NCBI GenBank assembly: GCA_963765375.1
Contig: CAVXVZ010000011.1
Span: 62,001-126,000 of the forward strand
Direction of reading: 5' to 3'
Source of the DNA: Roseiarcus sp963765375
GTDB lineage: Bacteria; Pseudomonadota; Alphaproteobacteria; Rhizobiales; Beijerinckiaceae
Length of the DNA stretch: 64,000 nt
This document shows, one piece after another, positions 1 through 9,498 of the stretch; the stretch's first letter is position 1; every line of letters starts with the position of its first letter. A model generated the notes under the pieces. It was not told the DNA's origin. It saw only the letters and a list, made by a program, of their open reading frames with translations, and made no database searches. A program made the translations under genes and the position numbers.

Positions 1-1615
1 GCGCTGGCCGAGTTCGTGCCGGGTCCGGACTTCCCGACCGGCGGCGTCGTCATCGACTCCAAGGCCGCGATCATCGATACCTACCGCGCTGGCCGCGGCG
101 CCTTCCGTCTGCGCGCCCGGTGGACGAAGGAGGATACGGGCCGCGGCGGCTGGGTCGCGGTCGTCACCGAGATTCCCTACGGCGTCCAGAAGTCGCGGCT
201 GATCGAAGAGATCGCCAATCTGCTCAACGAGCGCAAGCTTCCGCTGCTCGCCGACGTGCGCGACGAGTTCGACCGAGGACGTGCGGATCGTGCTTGAGCC
301 GCGCACCCGCGCGGTCGAGGCCGAAACGCTGATGGAATCTTTGTTCCGGCTGACCGAGCTTGAAGCGCGGGTCTCGGTCAACATGAACGTGCTCGTCGAC
401 GGCGTGACGCCCAGGGTGGTGTCGCTCGGGGAAGCGCTCAGGCAATGGCTCGACCACCGCCGCGCGGTGCTGGTGCGGCGCTCGCGTCACCGGCTGGCCG
501 CGATCGACAAGCGGCTCGAGCTCCTGGCCGGCATGATCGTCGTCTTTCTCAATCTCGACGAGGCGATCCGCATCATTCGCGAGGACGAGGAGCCGAAGGA
601 GGCGCTCAAGGTCCGCTTCAGCCTGACCGAGCCGCAGGTCGTCTACATCCTCGATACGCGCCTTAGAAGCCTGCGCCGTCTCGAGGAGATGGGGCTGCGC
701 AAGGAGCAGGACGACCTGACCAAGGAGAAAGCCTCGATCGAGTCGCTTCTCGACAGCGAGAGGAAGCAATGGCAGATGATCGCGGTCGAGATCCGCGACG
801 TCAAAAAGAAGTTCGGGCCCGAAACGAAGCTCGGCCGGCGGCGCACGAGCTTCAAAGCTGCGCCCGATGTCGTGGTGGCCGATCTCGCCGAGGCGATGAT
901 CGAGCGTGAGCCGATCACCGTCGTCGTGTCGCGCAAGGGCTGGATTCGCGCGCTGAAAGGGCAAGTGGCGGACCTATCTTCGGCGACCTTCAAGGCCGAC
1001 GACGGCCTGAACATTTCGTTCTTCGCCGAAACGACCTCGAAGGTCCTGGCGCTGACCAGCGACGGCAAGGGGTTCACCCTCGACGCCGCCAAACTGCCGG
1101 GCGGACGAGGGCAGGGCGAGCCGATCCGCCTCATGGCCGACATCGACGAGAGCGCCTCGATCGTCGCCGTCTGGGCCTACGCGCCGGGGGCAAAACGCCT
1201 CATCGCGTCAAGCGACGGCAATGGCTTCGTCGTTGGCGACGACGAGCTTCTGTCGTCGACGCGCAAGGGGCGCGCCGTCCTCAACGTCACGGCCCCGGCG
1301 ACCGCGGCCCTGATCGTCCCTGCCGCCGGCGACCATGTCGCCGTCATCGGCGAGAACCGCAAGCTTCTCGTCTTTCCGCTCTCCCAGCTCAACGCGATGG
1401 CGCGCGGCAAGGGCACGCGGCTTCAGCGCTATAAGGACGGCGGCATAGCCGACGCCAAAGTCTTCGCCCTCGCAGACGGCCTGACTTGGCGCGACTCGGC
1501 CGGACGCACCTTCACCGTCGACCGGCGCGAACTCAAGGAATGGATCGGCAATCGCGCCGAAGCCGGCCGCCTGCCGCCGAAGGGCTTTCCGAAGAGCAAT
1601 CGGTTCGACGGTTAG
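1..1615 (+). CDS. parC: DNA topoisomerase IV subunit A, C-terminal part (frameshifted)
   Basis: This is the 3' part of parC; the 5' end lies outside the window. ParC is the DNA-cleaving subunit of topoisomerase IV, which decatenates chromosomes with ParE. The visible part covers the end of the breakage-reunion domain, the coiled-coil segment (about 500-800) and the C-terminal beta-pinwheel. The reading frame changes near 268: frame 1 reads to about 267 and frame 2 from about 270. Removing one T of the TT at 268-269 restores the family sequence ADVRDES-TEDVRIVLEP. The gene is normally essential, so an assembly error or a very recent mutation is likelier than a true pseudogene. ParC is preferred over GyrA because of the length and the lack of a GyrA box, which is moderate evidence. 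Confidence 0.88.
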
Positions 1616-1807
1616 GCGGCGTTTCGCTGGTGGGAACGCGGCAAATCGCGTTATTCCTTAACACGATTCGGGAACCAATACCGAACGCGCCTGGAGTTTC
1701 TTGGCCCCGATTAGGCGTTCGCTAACGCGTTGGGCGCGATGCTCGCCGGCATGAGAAGGCGAGAAGCGCGATCTTCGACGTCGCGTGATGCGGAAAGGAA
1801 CTGCACG

Positions 1808-1969
1808 ATGACGATCCTCACCCAATTCCTCAACAACGAGGATGGCGCGACGGCGATTGAATATGCCCTCATGGCCAGCCTCATTGCGCTCTTCATCATT
1901 GCCGCGGTCCAAACTGTCGGCACGAAAGTGAGCACGGTCTTCACCGAGGTCGGCAATGGACTGAAATGA
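1808..1969 (+). CDS. Flp-type IVb pilin
   Basis: A 53-residue Flp/Fap pilin precursor, the structural subunit of tight-adherence (Tad) pili. The prepilin peptidase site is visible as Gly followed by ATAIEY, with Glu at +5 and Tyr at +6. A hydrophobic helix follows (about residues 20-42), which anchors the subunit and drives pilus assembly. The start at 1808 is preferred over an upstream in-frame ATG because of the GGAAAGGA ribosome binding site at 1793-1800 and because Flp leaders are short. No tad/cpa assembly genes are nearby, so this is an orphan pilin locus and its secretion machinery must be encoded elsewhere. Confidence 0.85.
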   Translation: MTILTQFLNNEDGATAIEYALMASLIALFIIAAVQTVGTKVSTVFTEVGNGLK

Positions 1970-2172
1970 CCGGCCCTGCGGGCGCGAGCGCCGAACCAGG
2001 CCGGCCTAAGAGGCGTTTCACCCCGCCGGGCGTCGCCTCTACGCCTCGGCGTCGCGCCGTCCGGCCGAGCCCGTTCTTGGGGCCATGTTCCCCCGGAGCC
2101 GACGAAGATCAATGCGCGGGCCCCGAAGGCGGCGTATTGTTCCGAGTCGAGGAGTCAGGGGTGCGCGGCGTC

Positions 2173-3003
2173 ATGGCCGACGAGATCGCGAAACGCCGGC
2201 GGGCCTATGCCGCCGAGGTGACCCGCGGCGCAGGCGACGCGAGGATCGAGGCGGCCTTCGCCACCGTGCCGCGTGAGGATTTCGCCGGTCCGCCCCCGTG
2301 GCGCATTGGATCGGGCGGCCTCTTCGGCCAGACGACCGGCGAGGACCTTGGCAGTCTTTATGAGGACATTCTCGTCGCGATCGACGTCAGACGCGGCGTC
2401 AACAACGGCCAGCCGTCCCTGCACGCGCAGTCGATCGACGCGCTCGGGGTGAAGGAGGGCGACACGGTCGTCCAGATCGGCGCCGGCGCTGGCTATTACA
2501 CCGCGATCCTCGCTTATCTCGTCGGCCCAGAGGGCAGGGTCTTCGCCTACGAGATCGAGCCCGACATCGCCGAGCGGGCGAGAGCCAACCTCTCGCGCTA
2601 CCCCCAGGTCGAAATCCGGGCCCGCTCGGGAATCGAGGACCTGCCCGAGGCCGACGCCATCTACGTCAACGCCGCCGCCACCCATCCGCTCAGCGCGTGG
2701 CTCGACGCGCTCAAGGTCGGCGGCCGTCTCGTGTTTCCGCTCCAGCGGGAGCACTCGACCGGCGCGATGCTGCTTGTGACCCGGCCCGAGCGCGGCGCCG
2801 TCTGGCCGGCGCGCTTCCTCTCCGCCGTCGTGTTCATCGCTTGCGAAGGCGCGCAGGATCCGGCGATCGGCCGGCAGCTCGACGAGGCGTTCCGCCGCGG
2901 CGGCTCGGGGCGGGTACGCTCGCTGCGCTTCGGCAGCGCGCCGAGCCGCTCCGACTGGCTGCGCCAAGACGGCTGGGCGCTCTCGACCGAGGCGCCCGAA
3001 TAG
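2173..3003 (+). CDS. protein-L-isoaspartate O-methyltransferase-like protein
   Basis: A SAM-dependent methyltransferase of the PCMT (isoaspartate repair) type. The N-terminal region carries the EAAFATVPREDF segment typical of PCMT relatives. The glycine-rich SAM-binding motif follows as VVQIGAGAGYYTAIL, with an acidic residue after the next strand (YEIEPDIAERA). The C-terminal third is less conserved, so substrate specificity is not certain. ATG at 2173 is chosen; an in-frame GTG at 2161 sits behind a better spaced GGAG and is a real alternative. An ATG at 1966 overlapping the pilin stop would add about 70 low-complexity residues and is rejected. Confidence 0.75.
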   Translation: MADEIAKRRRAYAAEVTRGAGDARIEAAFATVPREDFAGPPPWRIGSGGLFGQTTGEDLGSLYEDILVAIDVRRGVNNGQPSLHAQSIDALGVKEGDTVVQIGAGAGYYTAILAYLVGPEGRVFAYEIEPDIAERARANLSRYPQVEIRARSGIEDLPEADAIYVNAAATHPLSAWLDALKVGGRLVFPLQREHSTGAMLLVTRPERGAVWPARFLSAVVFIACEGAQDPAIGRQLDEAFRRGGSGRVRSLRFGSAPSRSDWLRQDGWALSTEAPE

Positions 3004-3441
3004 GCCGCGGGACCATCCCACTCCGACGCAACAATAATTGACTGAAAATTATTTCCCTTTTCCAGAAATATCGGCTATGCTGCAAATCTTCGTTGAGAGC
3101 GCGTAGCCCGGTGGGAAAGGATGGATGCGGCGCGACTGCCAGCCCGAGTCGACCTGTTCACTAAAAATGGAGCGGAGAGTCCGCCTGCCCGGCGCTGCGG
3201 CCCCTTCGAAGCGCGAGAGAGGCCTCGTGAACCTTAAATCAACGTCTTCAGCACGCATCGTAACAAACTGTAAAAATGTCATAAAATTAACTTCTAACCT
3301 CTCCTCGAAGGGCTTTGTTTCCCTTCCGCCTTGTCTTTGATTTCCTTCCGGCTGGGTTTTGCTTTCCTTCCGCATTCCCTTTGATTTTCTTCCGGGGATT
3401 TTGGTTTCCTTCCGCCGCGGTTGGCCGCGAACGGGGCGCTG
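3004..3441. other. convergent intergenic region
   Basis: This 438-base stretch lies between the 3' ends of the convergent methyltransferase-like gene and erpA. I see no credible coding sequence. It is noticeably richer in A and T than its surroundings (about 3040-3320). Its right part is filled by the phased CTTTG-TTTCCTTCCG array described separately. No clear rho-independent terminator is visible. Confidence 0.6.
3311..3417 (-). repeat. phased purine-rich iteron array A
   Basis: Five degenerate direct copies of a motif that reads CGGAAGGAAANCAAA on the minus strand. The TTTG ends (plus strand) fall at 3314, 3336, 3358, 3380 and 3400, so the period is 22, 22, 22 and 20 bases, close to two DNA helical turns. 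The same motif with a similar period occurs upstream of lexA at 17272-17374 in the opposite orientation. The regular spacing of a conserved core in non-coding DNA suggests repeated binding by a protein, which is inference. Confidence 0.75.
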
Positions 3442-3789
3442 CTAGACCGAGAAGCTGACCCCGCACCCGCAGGAGGCGACGGCGTTGGGGTTCCTGACCC
3501 GGAACGACTGCCCCATCAGGTCGTCGACGAAATCGAGCTCGGCGCCCTTGAGGAGCTCGAGCGACACCGGATCGACGAGCACGGTGGCGCCGTCGCGGGT
3601 GACCGCAACGTCATCCTCGGCGCGGGTCCGGTCCACGTCAAAGGCGTATTGGAAGCCCGAGCAGCCGCCGCCCTTGACCGAGATGCGCAGCGCCGCCCCT
3701 GCCTCGCCCTTGAGGATGGCGTTGAGCCGCCGCGCCGCGCTGGCGCTGATCGAGACGCCCTCGAGGGCGGGAGAAACGGCTTCATTCAT
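3442..3789 (-). CDS. erpA: iron-sulfur cluster insertion protein ErpA
   Basis: A 115-residue A-type Fe-S carrier that delivers clusters to apoproteins. The three conserved cysteines are present: C43 in GGGCSG, and C107 and C109 in the C-terminal CGC motif. Length and motif spacing match ErpA/HesB family members. It is transcribed divergently from dgt, the usual arrangement in Hyphomicrobiales, which supports ErpA rather than a generic IscA/SufA. The region downstream of its stop holds the iteron array. Confidence 0.93.
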   Translation of the reverse strand: MNEAVSPALEGVSISASAARRLNAILKGEAGAALRISVKGGGCSGFQYAFDVDRTRAEDDVAVTRDGATVLVDPVSLELLKGAELDFVDDLMGQSFRVRNPNAVASCGCGVSFSV

Positions 3790-3877
3790 GACGATGGCCT
3801 TTAATCGCTTGCGCCGCCACGCGGGCGCCGCCGAGACTCTACCCCGCTCAAGATATGGACGCCCGGTGAAGAGCGCA

Positions 3878-5098
3878 ATGTCAAGAAACGCGATGGCGGA
3901 TGAGGCCAGGGCGGCGGCTCGCGCTCCCTACGCCGCCGACGCCGCCCGGGCGCCGGGGCGCCTCGTCGCCGAGCCGCCGTCGGCGACCCGCACCGAGTTC
4001 CAGCGCGACCGCGACCGGATCGTCCACTCGACCGCCTTCCGCCGCCTCGCCCACAAAACGCAGGTCTTCGTCGATCACGAGGGCGATCATTTCCGCACCC
4101 GCCTCACCCACACCATCGAGGTGGCCCAGATCGCGCGCGCGCTCGCCCGCGCGCTCAGCCTCGACGACGACCTCGCCGAAGCGGTCGCGCTCGGCCACGA
4201 TCTCGGCCACACGCCGTTCGGGCACACCGGCGAGGACGCGCTCGACGCCTGCATGGCCGAATATGGCGGCTTCGACCACAATAGCCACGCCCTGCGGATC
4301 GTCACCGAGCTCGAGCGCCGCTATGCCGCCTTCGACGGGCTCAACCTCACCCAGCCGACCTTGGCGGGGCTGGTGAAGCACAATGGCCCGCTGCTTGACG
4401 CCTCAGGCACGCCCGCCGAGCGGTACCGCGCGCGAGGCGTTCCGGCCTCCATCCTTCGCTACGACCAGCGCCAGTCGCTCGATCTCAGCCGCTACGCCAG
4501 TCTCGAGGCGCAGGCGGCCGCAATCGCCGACGACATCGCTTACGACGCCCATGACATCGACGACGGCTTGCGCGCCGGCCTGTTTCCGATCGCCGACCTC
4601 CGCGCCGCCGTTCCGTTCGTCGCCGGACTGCTTGGCGAGATCGACGATCTCTATCCGGGGATCGAGGAGCCGCGCGTCATCCACGAACTCACCCGGCGCG
4701 TCATCACCCGGTTCATCGAGGATGCGATCGCCGAGAGCGGCCGGCGGATCGCCGCGGCGAGCGTCGACAGCACCGAAGCCGTCGCCGCCGCCGGCCAGAC
4801 CCTGGTCGGCCTTTCGGCAAGGGTCCAAGCGGCCGACCGCGACGTCAAGGCGTTCCTGTTCGCCCGGATGTACCGCCATCCGGCCGTGCGCCTGGTCCGC
4901 GACCGGGCGGACGCGATCGTGCGGCGGTTGTTCAACGTCTATATGACCGACCCGTCCGCCATGCCGCCCGAGTGGGCCGCCAAGGCCGGGCAGGGCGAGC
5001 GCGCGCGTTCGGTCGCCGACTATATCGCCGGCATGACCGACCGGTTCGCGATCGCCGAGCATGGCCGCCTTTTTGACGGCGCTTCCGACTTGCGATAG
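3878..5098 (+). CDS. dgt: deoxyguanosinetriphosphate triphosphohydrolase-like protein
   Basis: A 406-residue HD-superfamily dNTPase that hydrolyses dGTP or other dNTPs to the nucleoside and triphosphate. The HD metal ligands are visible: H78 in RLTHTIEVAQ, the H107-D108 pair in GHDLGHTPFGH, and a later acidic IAYDAHD segment. The region around residues 40-65 (RDRDRIVHSTAFRRL-HKTQVF) is diagnostic of the dGTPase type-2 subfamily. ATG at 3878 is chosen; a second in-frame ATG at 3893 is possible and both have weak ribosome binding sites. argS follows 47 bases downstream, a conserved neighbour in this order. Confidence 0.93.
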   Translation: MSRNAMADEARAAARAPYAADAARAPGRLVAEPPSATRTEFQRDRDRIVHSTAFRRLAHKTQVFVDHEGDHFRTRLTHTIEVAQIARALARALSLDDDLAEAVALGHDLGHTPFGHTGEDALDACMAEYGGFDHNSHALRIVTELERRYAAFDGLNLTQPTLAGLVKHNGPLLDASGTPAERYRARGVPASILRYDQRQSLDLSRYASLEAQAAAIADDIAYDAHDIDDGLRAGLFPIADLRAAVPFVAGLLGEIDDLYPGIEEPRVIHELTRRVITRFIEDAIAESGRRIAAASVDSTEAVAAAGQTLVGLSARVQAADRDVKAFLFARMYRHPAVRLVRDRADAIVRRLFNVYMTDPSAMPPEWAAKAGQGERARSVADYIAGMTDRFAIAEHGRLFDGASDLR

Positions 5099-5145
5099 AG
5101 GCGCGCGCTCCTTAAGGCGCCGAGGCGTCGACGGCGTGGAGAAAG

Positions 5146-6921
5146 ATGAATATTTTCGCCGACTTCCAGTCGCGCATCGCCCGGCTGCTCGAGAAACGGA
5201 TCGCCGGCGGAGACCTGCCGCGCGGCCTCGATCTTGGCCGCTTCATTGTCGAGCCGCCGCGGGACCCGGCCCACGGGGATCTCTCGACCAATGCGGCGAT
5301 GGTCTATGCGCGGGAGGCCAAAGAGGCTGGTTCGAATCCACGCGCCGTCGCCGCCAGTCTCGTCGCTGATCTCACCCGCCTGCCGGATGTTTTGAGCGCC
5401 CAATCCGCCGGGCCGGGCTTCATTAACATCGTGCTCAAGCCGGAGGTCTACCACCGGGTTCTGAAGGCCATCCTCGTCGATGGCCTGCGTTTCGGGGCCG
5501 GCGCGCCGAGCGCCGAGGGGCCGGTCAACGTCGAATACGTGAGCGCCAACCCGACCGGGCCGATGCACGTCGGCCATGCGCGCGGGGCGGTGTTCGGTGA
5601 CGCGCTTGCGAGCCTCCTGATCTTTTCCGGCCGCGAGGCGACGCGCGAATATTATGTCAACGACGCCGGCGGCCAGGTCGACGTCCTGGCCCGCTCGGCC
5701 TTCCTCCGCTACCGCGAAGCTTTGGGGGAGGAGATCGGCCCGATTCCCGAGGGCCTCTATCCCGGCGACTATCTCAAGCCGGTTGGCGAGGAGCTGGCGC
5801 GCGAGTTCGGCCCGGCGCTCAGGGAGAAGCCCGAGGCGGAATGGCTGCCTAAGGCGCGTCAGCGCGCCATCGATGCGATGATGGCGATGATCCGCGCCGA
5901 TCTCACCGCCCTCAACATCACCCATGAGGTGTTCGCTTCGGAGCGCGCCCTCACCGGCGCCGACGGTGGCGAAGACCGGGTGCGCGAGGCGATCGACTGG
6001 CTGCGCGCGCGCGGCCTGATCTATCAGGGACGCTTGCCGCCGCCCAAGGGGGGCGCGGCCGACGATTGGGAGGACCGAGAGCAGACTTTGTTCCGCTCGA
6101 TCGACTTCGGCGACGATGTCGACCGGCCGCTGATCAAGTCCGACGGCGCCTATACCTATTTCGCTGGCGATATCGCCTATCACAAGACCAAGATCGACCG
6201 GGGTTATCGGACCCTGGTCGACGTGTGGGGCGCCGACCATGGCGGCTACGTCAAACGCATGCAGGCCGCCGTCGCCGCCTTGTCGGGCGGAAAGGCCAGG
6301 CTCGAGGTGCGCCTTTGCCAGCTCGTACGCCTCATGCGAGCGGGCGAGCCGGTCAAAATGTCGAAACGCTCCGGCGACTTCGTGACGCTTCGTGAGGTCG
6401 TGGATGAGGTAGGTGCGGACGCCGTCCGGTTCATGATGCTGATGCGCAAAAACGACGCCCTGCTCGATTTCGACCTGGCGAAGGTGATCGAGCGGAGCCA
6501 GGACAACCCAGTCTTCTATGTGCAATACGCTCACGCACGCGCCCGCAGCGTTTTGCGACAGGGCAAGGCCGTCTTTGACGACTTCGACCTTGATCCCCTA
6601 TCCCTGAGCCAGGCCGACCTCTCGCTCCTGACCGACGAGGGCGAGCGCGAGTTGATGCGAACGGCGGCCCAGTATCCCCGCCTGGTCCTGCAGGCCGCGG
6701 AGGCGCACGAACCGCACCGGGTGGCGTTCTTTGCTCACGAGCTCGCGACGCGGTTCCACGCCCACTGGAACAGGGGCAAAGATACGCGTGATTTGCGCTT
6801 CGTTAATGAAAATGATCGAAAATCATCGTATTCGAGGCTGTCCTTGGTGGCGGGCGTCGGCCTTGTTTTGGCCTCCGCACTGTCAATTTTGGGGGTTAGC
6901 GCCCCGGAGGAGATGCGTTAG
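5146..6921 (+). CDS. argS: arginine-tRNA ligase
   Basis: A 591-residue class I aminoacyl-tRNA synthetase that charges tRNA-Arg. It has the N-terminal additional domain (residues 1-110), the class I signature HVGH at 141-144 followed by ARGAVFGDALA, the WGADHGGYVKR segment, a KMSKR loop at about 404-408, and the C-terminal anticodon-binding DALR domain ending near residue 590. A good AGAAAGA ribosome binding site precedes the ATG. It sits in the conserved dgt-argS-SPOR-nagZ cluster. Length is normal and no defects are visible. Confidence 0.96.
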   Translation: MNIFADFQSRIARLLEKRIAGGDLPRGLDLGRFIVEPPRDPAHGDLSTNAAMVYAREAKEAGSNPRAVAASLVADLTRLPDVLSAQSAGPGFINIVLKPEVYHRVLKAILVDGLRFGAGAPSAEGPVNVEYVSANPTGPMHVGHARGAVFGDALASLLIFSGREATREYYVNDAGGQVDVLARSAFLRYREALGEEIGPIPEGLYPGDYLKPVGEELAREFGPALREKPEAEWLPKARQRAIDAMMAMIRADLTALNITHEVFASERALTGADGGEDRVREAIDWLRARGLIYQGRLPPPKGGAADDWEDREQTLFRSIDFGDDVDRPLIKSDGAYTYFAGDIAYHKTKIDRGYRTLVDVWGADHGGYVKRMQAAVAALSGGKARLEVRLCQLVRLMRAGEPVKMSKRSGDFVTLREVVDEVGADAVRFMMLMRKNDALLDFDLAKVIERSQDNPVFYVQYAHARARSVLRQGKAVFDDFDLDPLSLSQADLSLLTDEGERELMRTAAQYPRLVLQAAEAHEPHRVAFFAHELATRFHAHWNRGKDTRDLRFVNENDRKSSYSRLSLVAGVGLVLASALSILGVSAPEEMR

Positions 6922-6989
6922 CGAATTGTCATCATGGGCCGGGACGCCTCGGGCGCAGGCGGCGATGATCGGCAATGGAAGAGGACCAG

Positions 6990-8453
6990 ATGAACGTTTC
7001 CGGGTCGCGTGCAGCCGACGACATCAACCTTGAGGAATTCGAACGGCGCCTGCGCGCCGCTGGCGCCCAGCAGGCAAGCGTCGAGGATCCGCTCGCTGAA
7101 CTGGCGCGCATCGTCGAGTCCTCCTACGGCTCGAGTGAGACATCGACGCAGGTCGTTCCGGAACCTGACAAGAGAAGCGTGCAATCCGCCCGGTCGATCG
7201 AGACCGGAGCGCTGAGGCCAACGATCGACGAAGCGCAAGAGCTTATTCCCGGGGCGTCGGAGGCCGATCGCGCGGCTCGGCAGGATTACGAGTTCGACGC
7301 CCCTCGTTCCGACGACCCCCAGGAGGCCGGGCAGGCTGCCGACCGGCGACCGCGGCGGTGGAAACTCACGGTTTCCGCGCTGGCGCTCGCGGGTTTGGCA
7401 ATGATCGGCGCGGTATTTGCGCTCAAAGGTCGAGTCCCCGGCCTGCCCAAGGATCCTCCGTTCATTGCCGCGGCTCAGGGACCGACCAAGGTGCAGCCGC
7501 CGAGCGACCAGACAGTTACCGCGTCCAATGACCCTGCCGTCTCGGTCCTCAAGGACAACGCGAAGCCGGGAACTGTCAAAATCATCAATTCCGAGGAGCA
7601 GCCCGTAGATTTAAGCGCCCAGGCGTCAGCCGACAATCCGCCCGCGCCGGCCAATCCCCCGGCTGCCGCGCAGCCTCAGCCTACCGCCAGTGCATCGGTC
7701 GCCACGCCGGTCGCGGCGACCGTCAATACGCCGCTGGTGCCCCCGGCCGCTGCGCCTCCCCCAACCATGACCTCGGAATTCCCCGATCCGAAGCCGGTTC
7801 GCACAGTTTCCCTGCGGCCGGATGGAACGCCAATCGGCGCGTTGCCGCCGGTCCAGGCCGGCGGCAGCGCTGCGCCCGCTGAGGCCCCGACGAAGCCGTC
7901 CCCCGCGTTCGCATCGGCGCCCGAACCGATGAGCGACGCGGGCGCGGTGGCGGAAGCTTCGACCCCCAAGCTCGAATTGCCCACCAAGCTTTCGCCGAAG
8001 TCCTCAGCCCGCGTGGTAGTGGCGAAAACCGACACGACGGCGCCGGAGGCGAACGCGCGGGCGCCGAGCGAGCCAGCGCAACCCGGCGCGCAATCGAAAC
8101 CGGCAGAGAAGGCGACGAAGAAGCCTAAGCCCGACAAGAACGTGGCCGAGGCGACAGGCGCCGCCGCGGCGCCCGAGGCGCCCCCGGTCGACGCAACTCC
8201 CGCGACCGCCTCCGGCGGCTGGGCGGTTCAACTCGCGGCGCCCAGGTCGGAAGCGGAAGCCAAGGGCGAAGCCGCGCGATTGACCGGCAAGTACGGCGCT
8301 GACCTTAACGGCTCGTCGATCGGCGTGCACAAGGCCGTGGTGAACGGCGAAACGATCTATCGCTTGCGCGTGGTCGGCCTCACCAAGGCGGATGCCGCGG
8401 CGCTCTGCGCTCGCCTGAAAGGCGAGGGCGGGGAGTGCTTCATCGCCAAGTGA
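6990..8453 (+). CDS. SPOR domain-containing cell-envelope protein
   Basis: A 487-residue protein with a cytoplasmic N-terminal region (about 1-120), one membrane segment at about 126-145, a long Pro/Ala/Lys-rich periplasmic linker, and a C-terminal SPOR domain of about 75 residues starting GGWAVQLAAPRSEAEA. SPOR domains bind denuded septal peptidoglycan, so a role in division or envelope remodelling is likely. ATG at 6990 is preferred over 6975 because AGAGGA lies five bases upstream. Its position between argS and nagZ is conserved in the order. Confidence 0.88.
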   Translation: MNVSGSRAADDINLEEFERRLRAAGAQQASVEDPLAELARIVESSYGSSETSTQVVPEPDKRSVQSARSIETGALRPTIDEAQELIPGASEADRAARQDYEFDAPRSDDPQEAGQAADRRPRRWKLTVSALALAGLAMIGAVFALKGRVPGLPKDPPFIAAAQGPTKVQPPSDQTVTASNDPAVSVLKDNAKPGTVKIINSEEQPVDLSAQASADNPPAPANPPAAAQPQPTASASVATPVAATVNTPLVPPAAAPPPTMTSEFPDPKPVRTVSLRPDGTPIGALPPVQAGGSAAPAEAPTKPSPAFASAPEPMSDAGAVAEASTPKLELPTKLSPKSSARVVVAKTDTTAPEANARAPSEPAQPGAQSKPAEKATKKPKPDKNVAEATGAAAAPEAPPVDATPATASGGWAVQLAAPRSEAEAKGEAARLTGKYGADLNGSSIGVHKAVVNGETIYRLRVVGLTKADAAALCARLKGEGGECFIAK

Positions 8454-8487
8454 GCCAGGCGACCCGGGCCGCGGCTGGGAGCCCCAA

Positions 8488-9498
8488 ATGCCCAAGGCCT
8501 TCATCTGCGGCTGCGCGGGCCTCGTGCTCGATGCCGAGGAACGCGCGTTCCTTCGCCGCGAAGACCCTTGGGGTCTGATCCTGTTTAGGCGCAATGTCGC
8601 CGATCGCGATCAGCTGCGCGCCTTGACGCGCTCGTTTCAGGAATGTGTCGGGCGCGCTGATGCGCCCGTCTTGATCGATCAGGAGGGCGGCCGGGTTCAG
8701 CGCATGGCGCCTCCACATTGGCGCTCCTACCCCGCGGCGGCTGCGATCGAAGCCGGGTTGGAGCCTCTCGAAGCCGAGGCGGCAGCGCGTCTTGTCGCTC
8801 GCCTGATCGCTTTTGATCTCGCCGAAGTCGGGATCACCGTCGATTGCGCGCCCGTGCTTGATGTTGCCGAGGCTGGAACGCACGCCGCCATCGGCAGCCG
8901 GGCTTTCTCCTCTCGGCCAGAGCGCGTCGCCGCGATGGGCCGAGCGGTCGCCGAAGGACTTCTTGCCGGCGGCGTCGCGCCCGTTGTGAAGCATATGCCG
9001 GGTCATGGGCGGGCGCGCGCCGACAGCCATCACGAGCTGCCCGTCGTCGATGCCTCGCGCGATGGCCTCAAACGCGATTTTGCGCCCTTCGTGGCGCTCA
9101 ATGACCTGCCGATGGCGATGAGCGCCCATGTCCTCTACAGAGCGCTTGACGAGCGTCATCCGGCGACGGCGTCTTCGATCGTGGTCGCAAAAGTCATGCG
9201 CGGCGAGATTGGGTTTGACGGCCTCATTCTGAGCGACGACGTGTCGATGAAGGCGTTGGCGGGTCCATACGAGGAGCGCGCCGCGGCGATCATCGACGCC
9301 GGGCTTGATATCGTCCTTCATTGCAATGGCGAACTCGACCAGGCCCGCGCCGTGGCGTCCGCCACGCCTGAGCTTTCAGGCAATTCGCTGCGCCGCGCGA
9401 TTGCGGCTCTGAGCCGTCTATCGGCCCCCGAGCCATTCGACGTCGAGCAGGGCGAGCGGCAACTCGCGGCCATCACTGCCGAACTTGGCGTCAACTAG
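8488..9498 (+). CDS. nagZ: beta-N-acetylhexosaminidase NagZ
   Basis: A 336-residue glycoside hydrolase family 3 enzyme that removes N-acetylglucosamine from muropeptides in the cytoplasm during cell-wall recycling. Seen are DQEGGRVQRM at 64-73, the NagZ signature KHMPGHGRARADSHHELP at 168-185 with the flexible His/Asp catalytic loop, and ILSDDVSMKAL carrying the nucleophile Asp. A GGGAG ribosome binding site precedes the start. In related genomes scpA and scpB usually follow; here they lie 5-6 kb away on the other strand. Confidence 0.94.
   Translation: MPKAFICGCAGLVLDAEERAFLRREDPWGLILFRRNVADRDQLRALTRSFQECVGRADAPVLIDQEGGRVQRMAPPHWRSYPAAAAIEAGLEPLEAEAAARLVARLIAFDLAEVGITVDCAPVLDVAEAGTHAAIGSRAFSSRPERVAAMGRAVAEGLLAGGVAPVVKHMPGHGRARADSHHELPVVDASRDGLKRDFAPFVALNDLPMAMSAHVLYRALDERHPATASSIVVAKVMRGEIGFDGLILSDDVSMKALAGPYEERAAAIIDAGLDIVLHCNGELDQARAVASATPELSGNSLRRAIAALSRLSAPEPFDVEQGERQLAAITAELGVN

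Noticed and set aside
1966..2172. Longer N-terminus for the isoaspartyl methyltransferase-like gene, overlapping the pilin stop
   Set aside because: The extra 69 residues are Arg/Pro-rich and unlike the family; family-like sequence begins at MADEIAKRRRAY.
5329..5341. GGTTCGAATCC, like a tRNA T-loop
   Set aside because: It lies inside the intact argS frame, and no acceptor, D or anticodon arms surround it.
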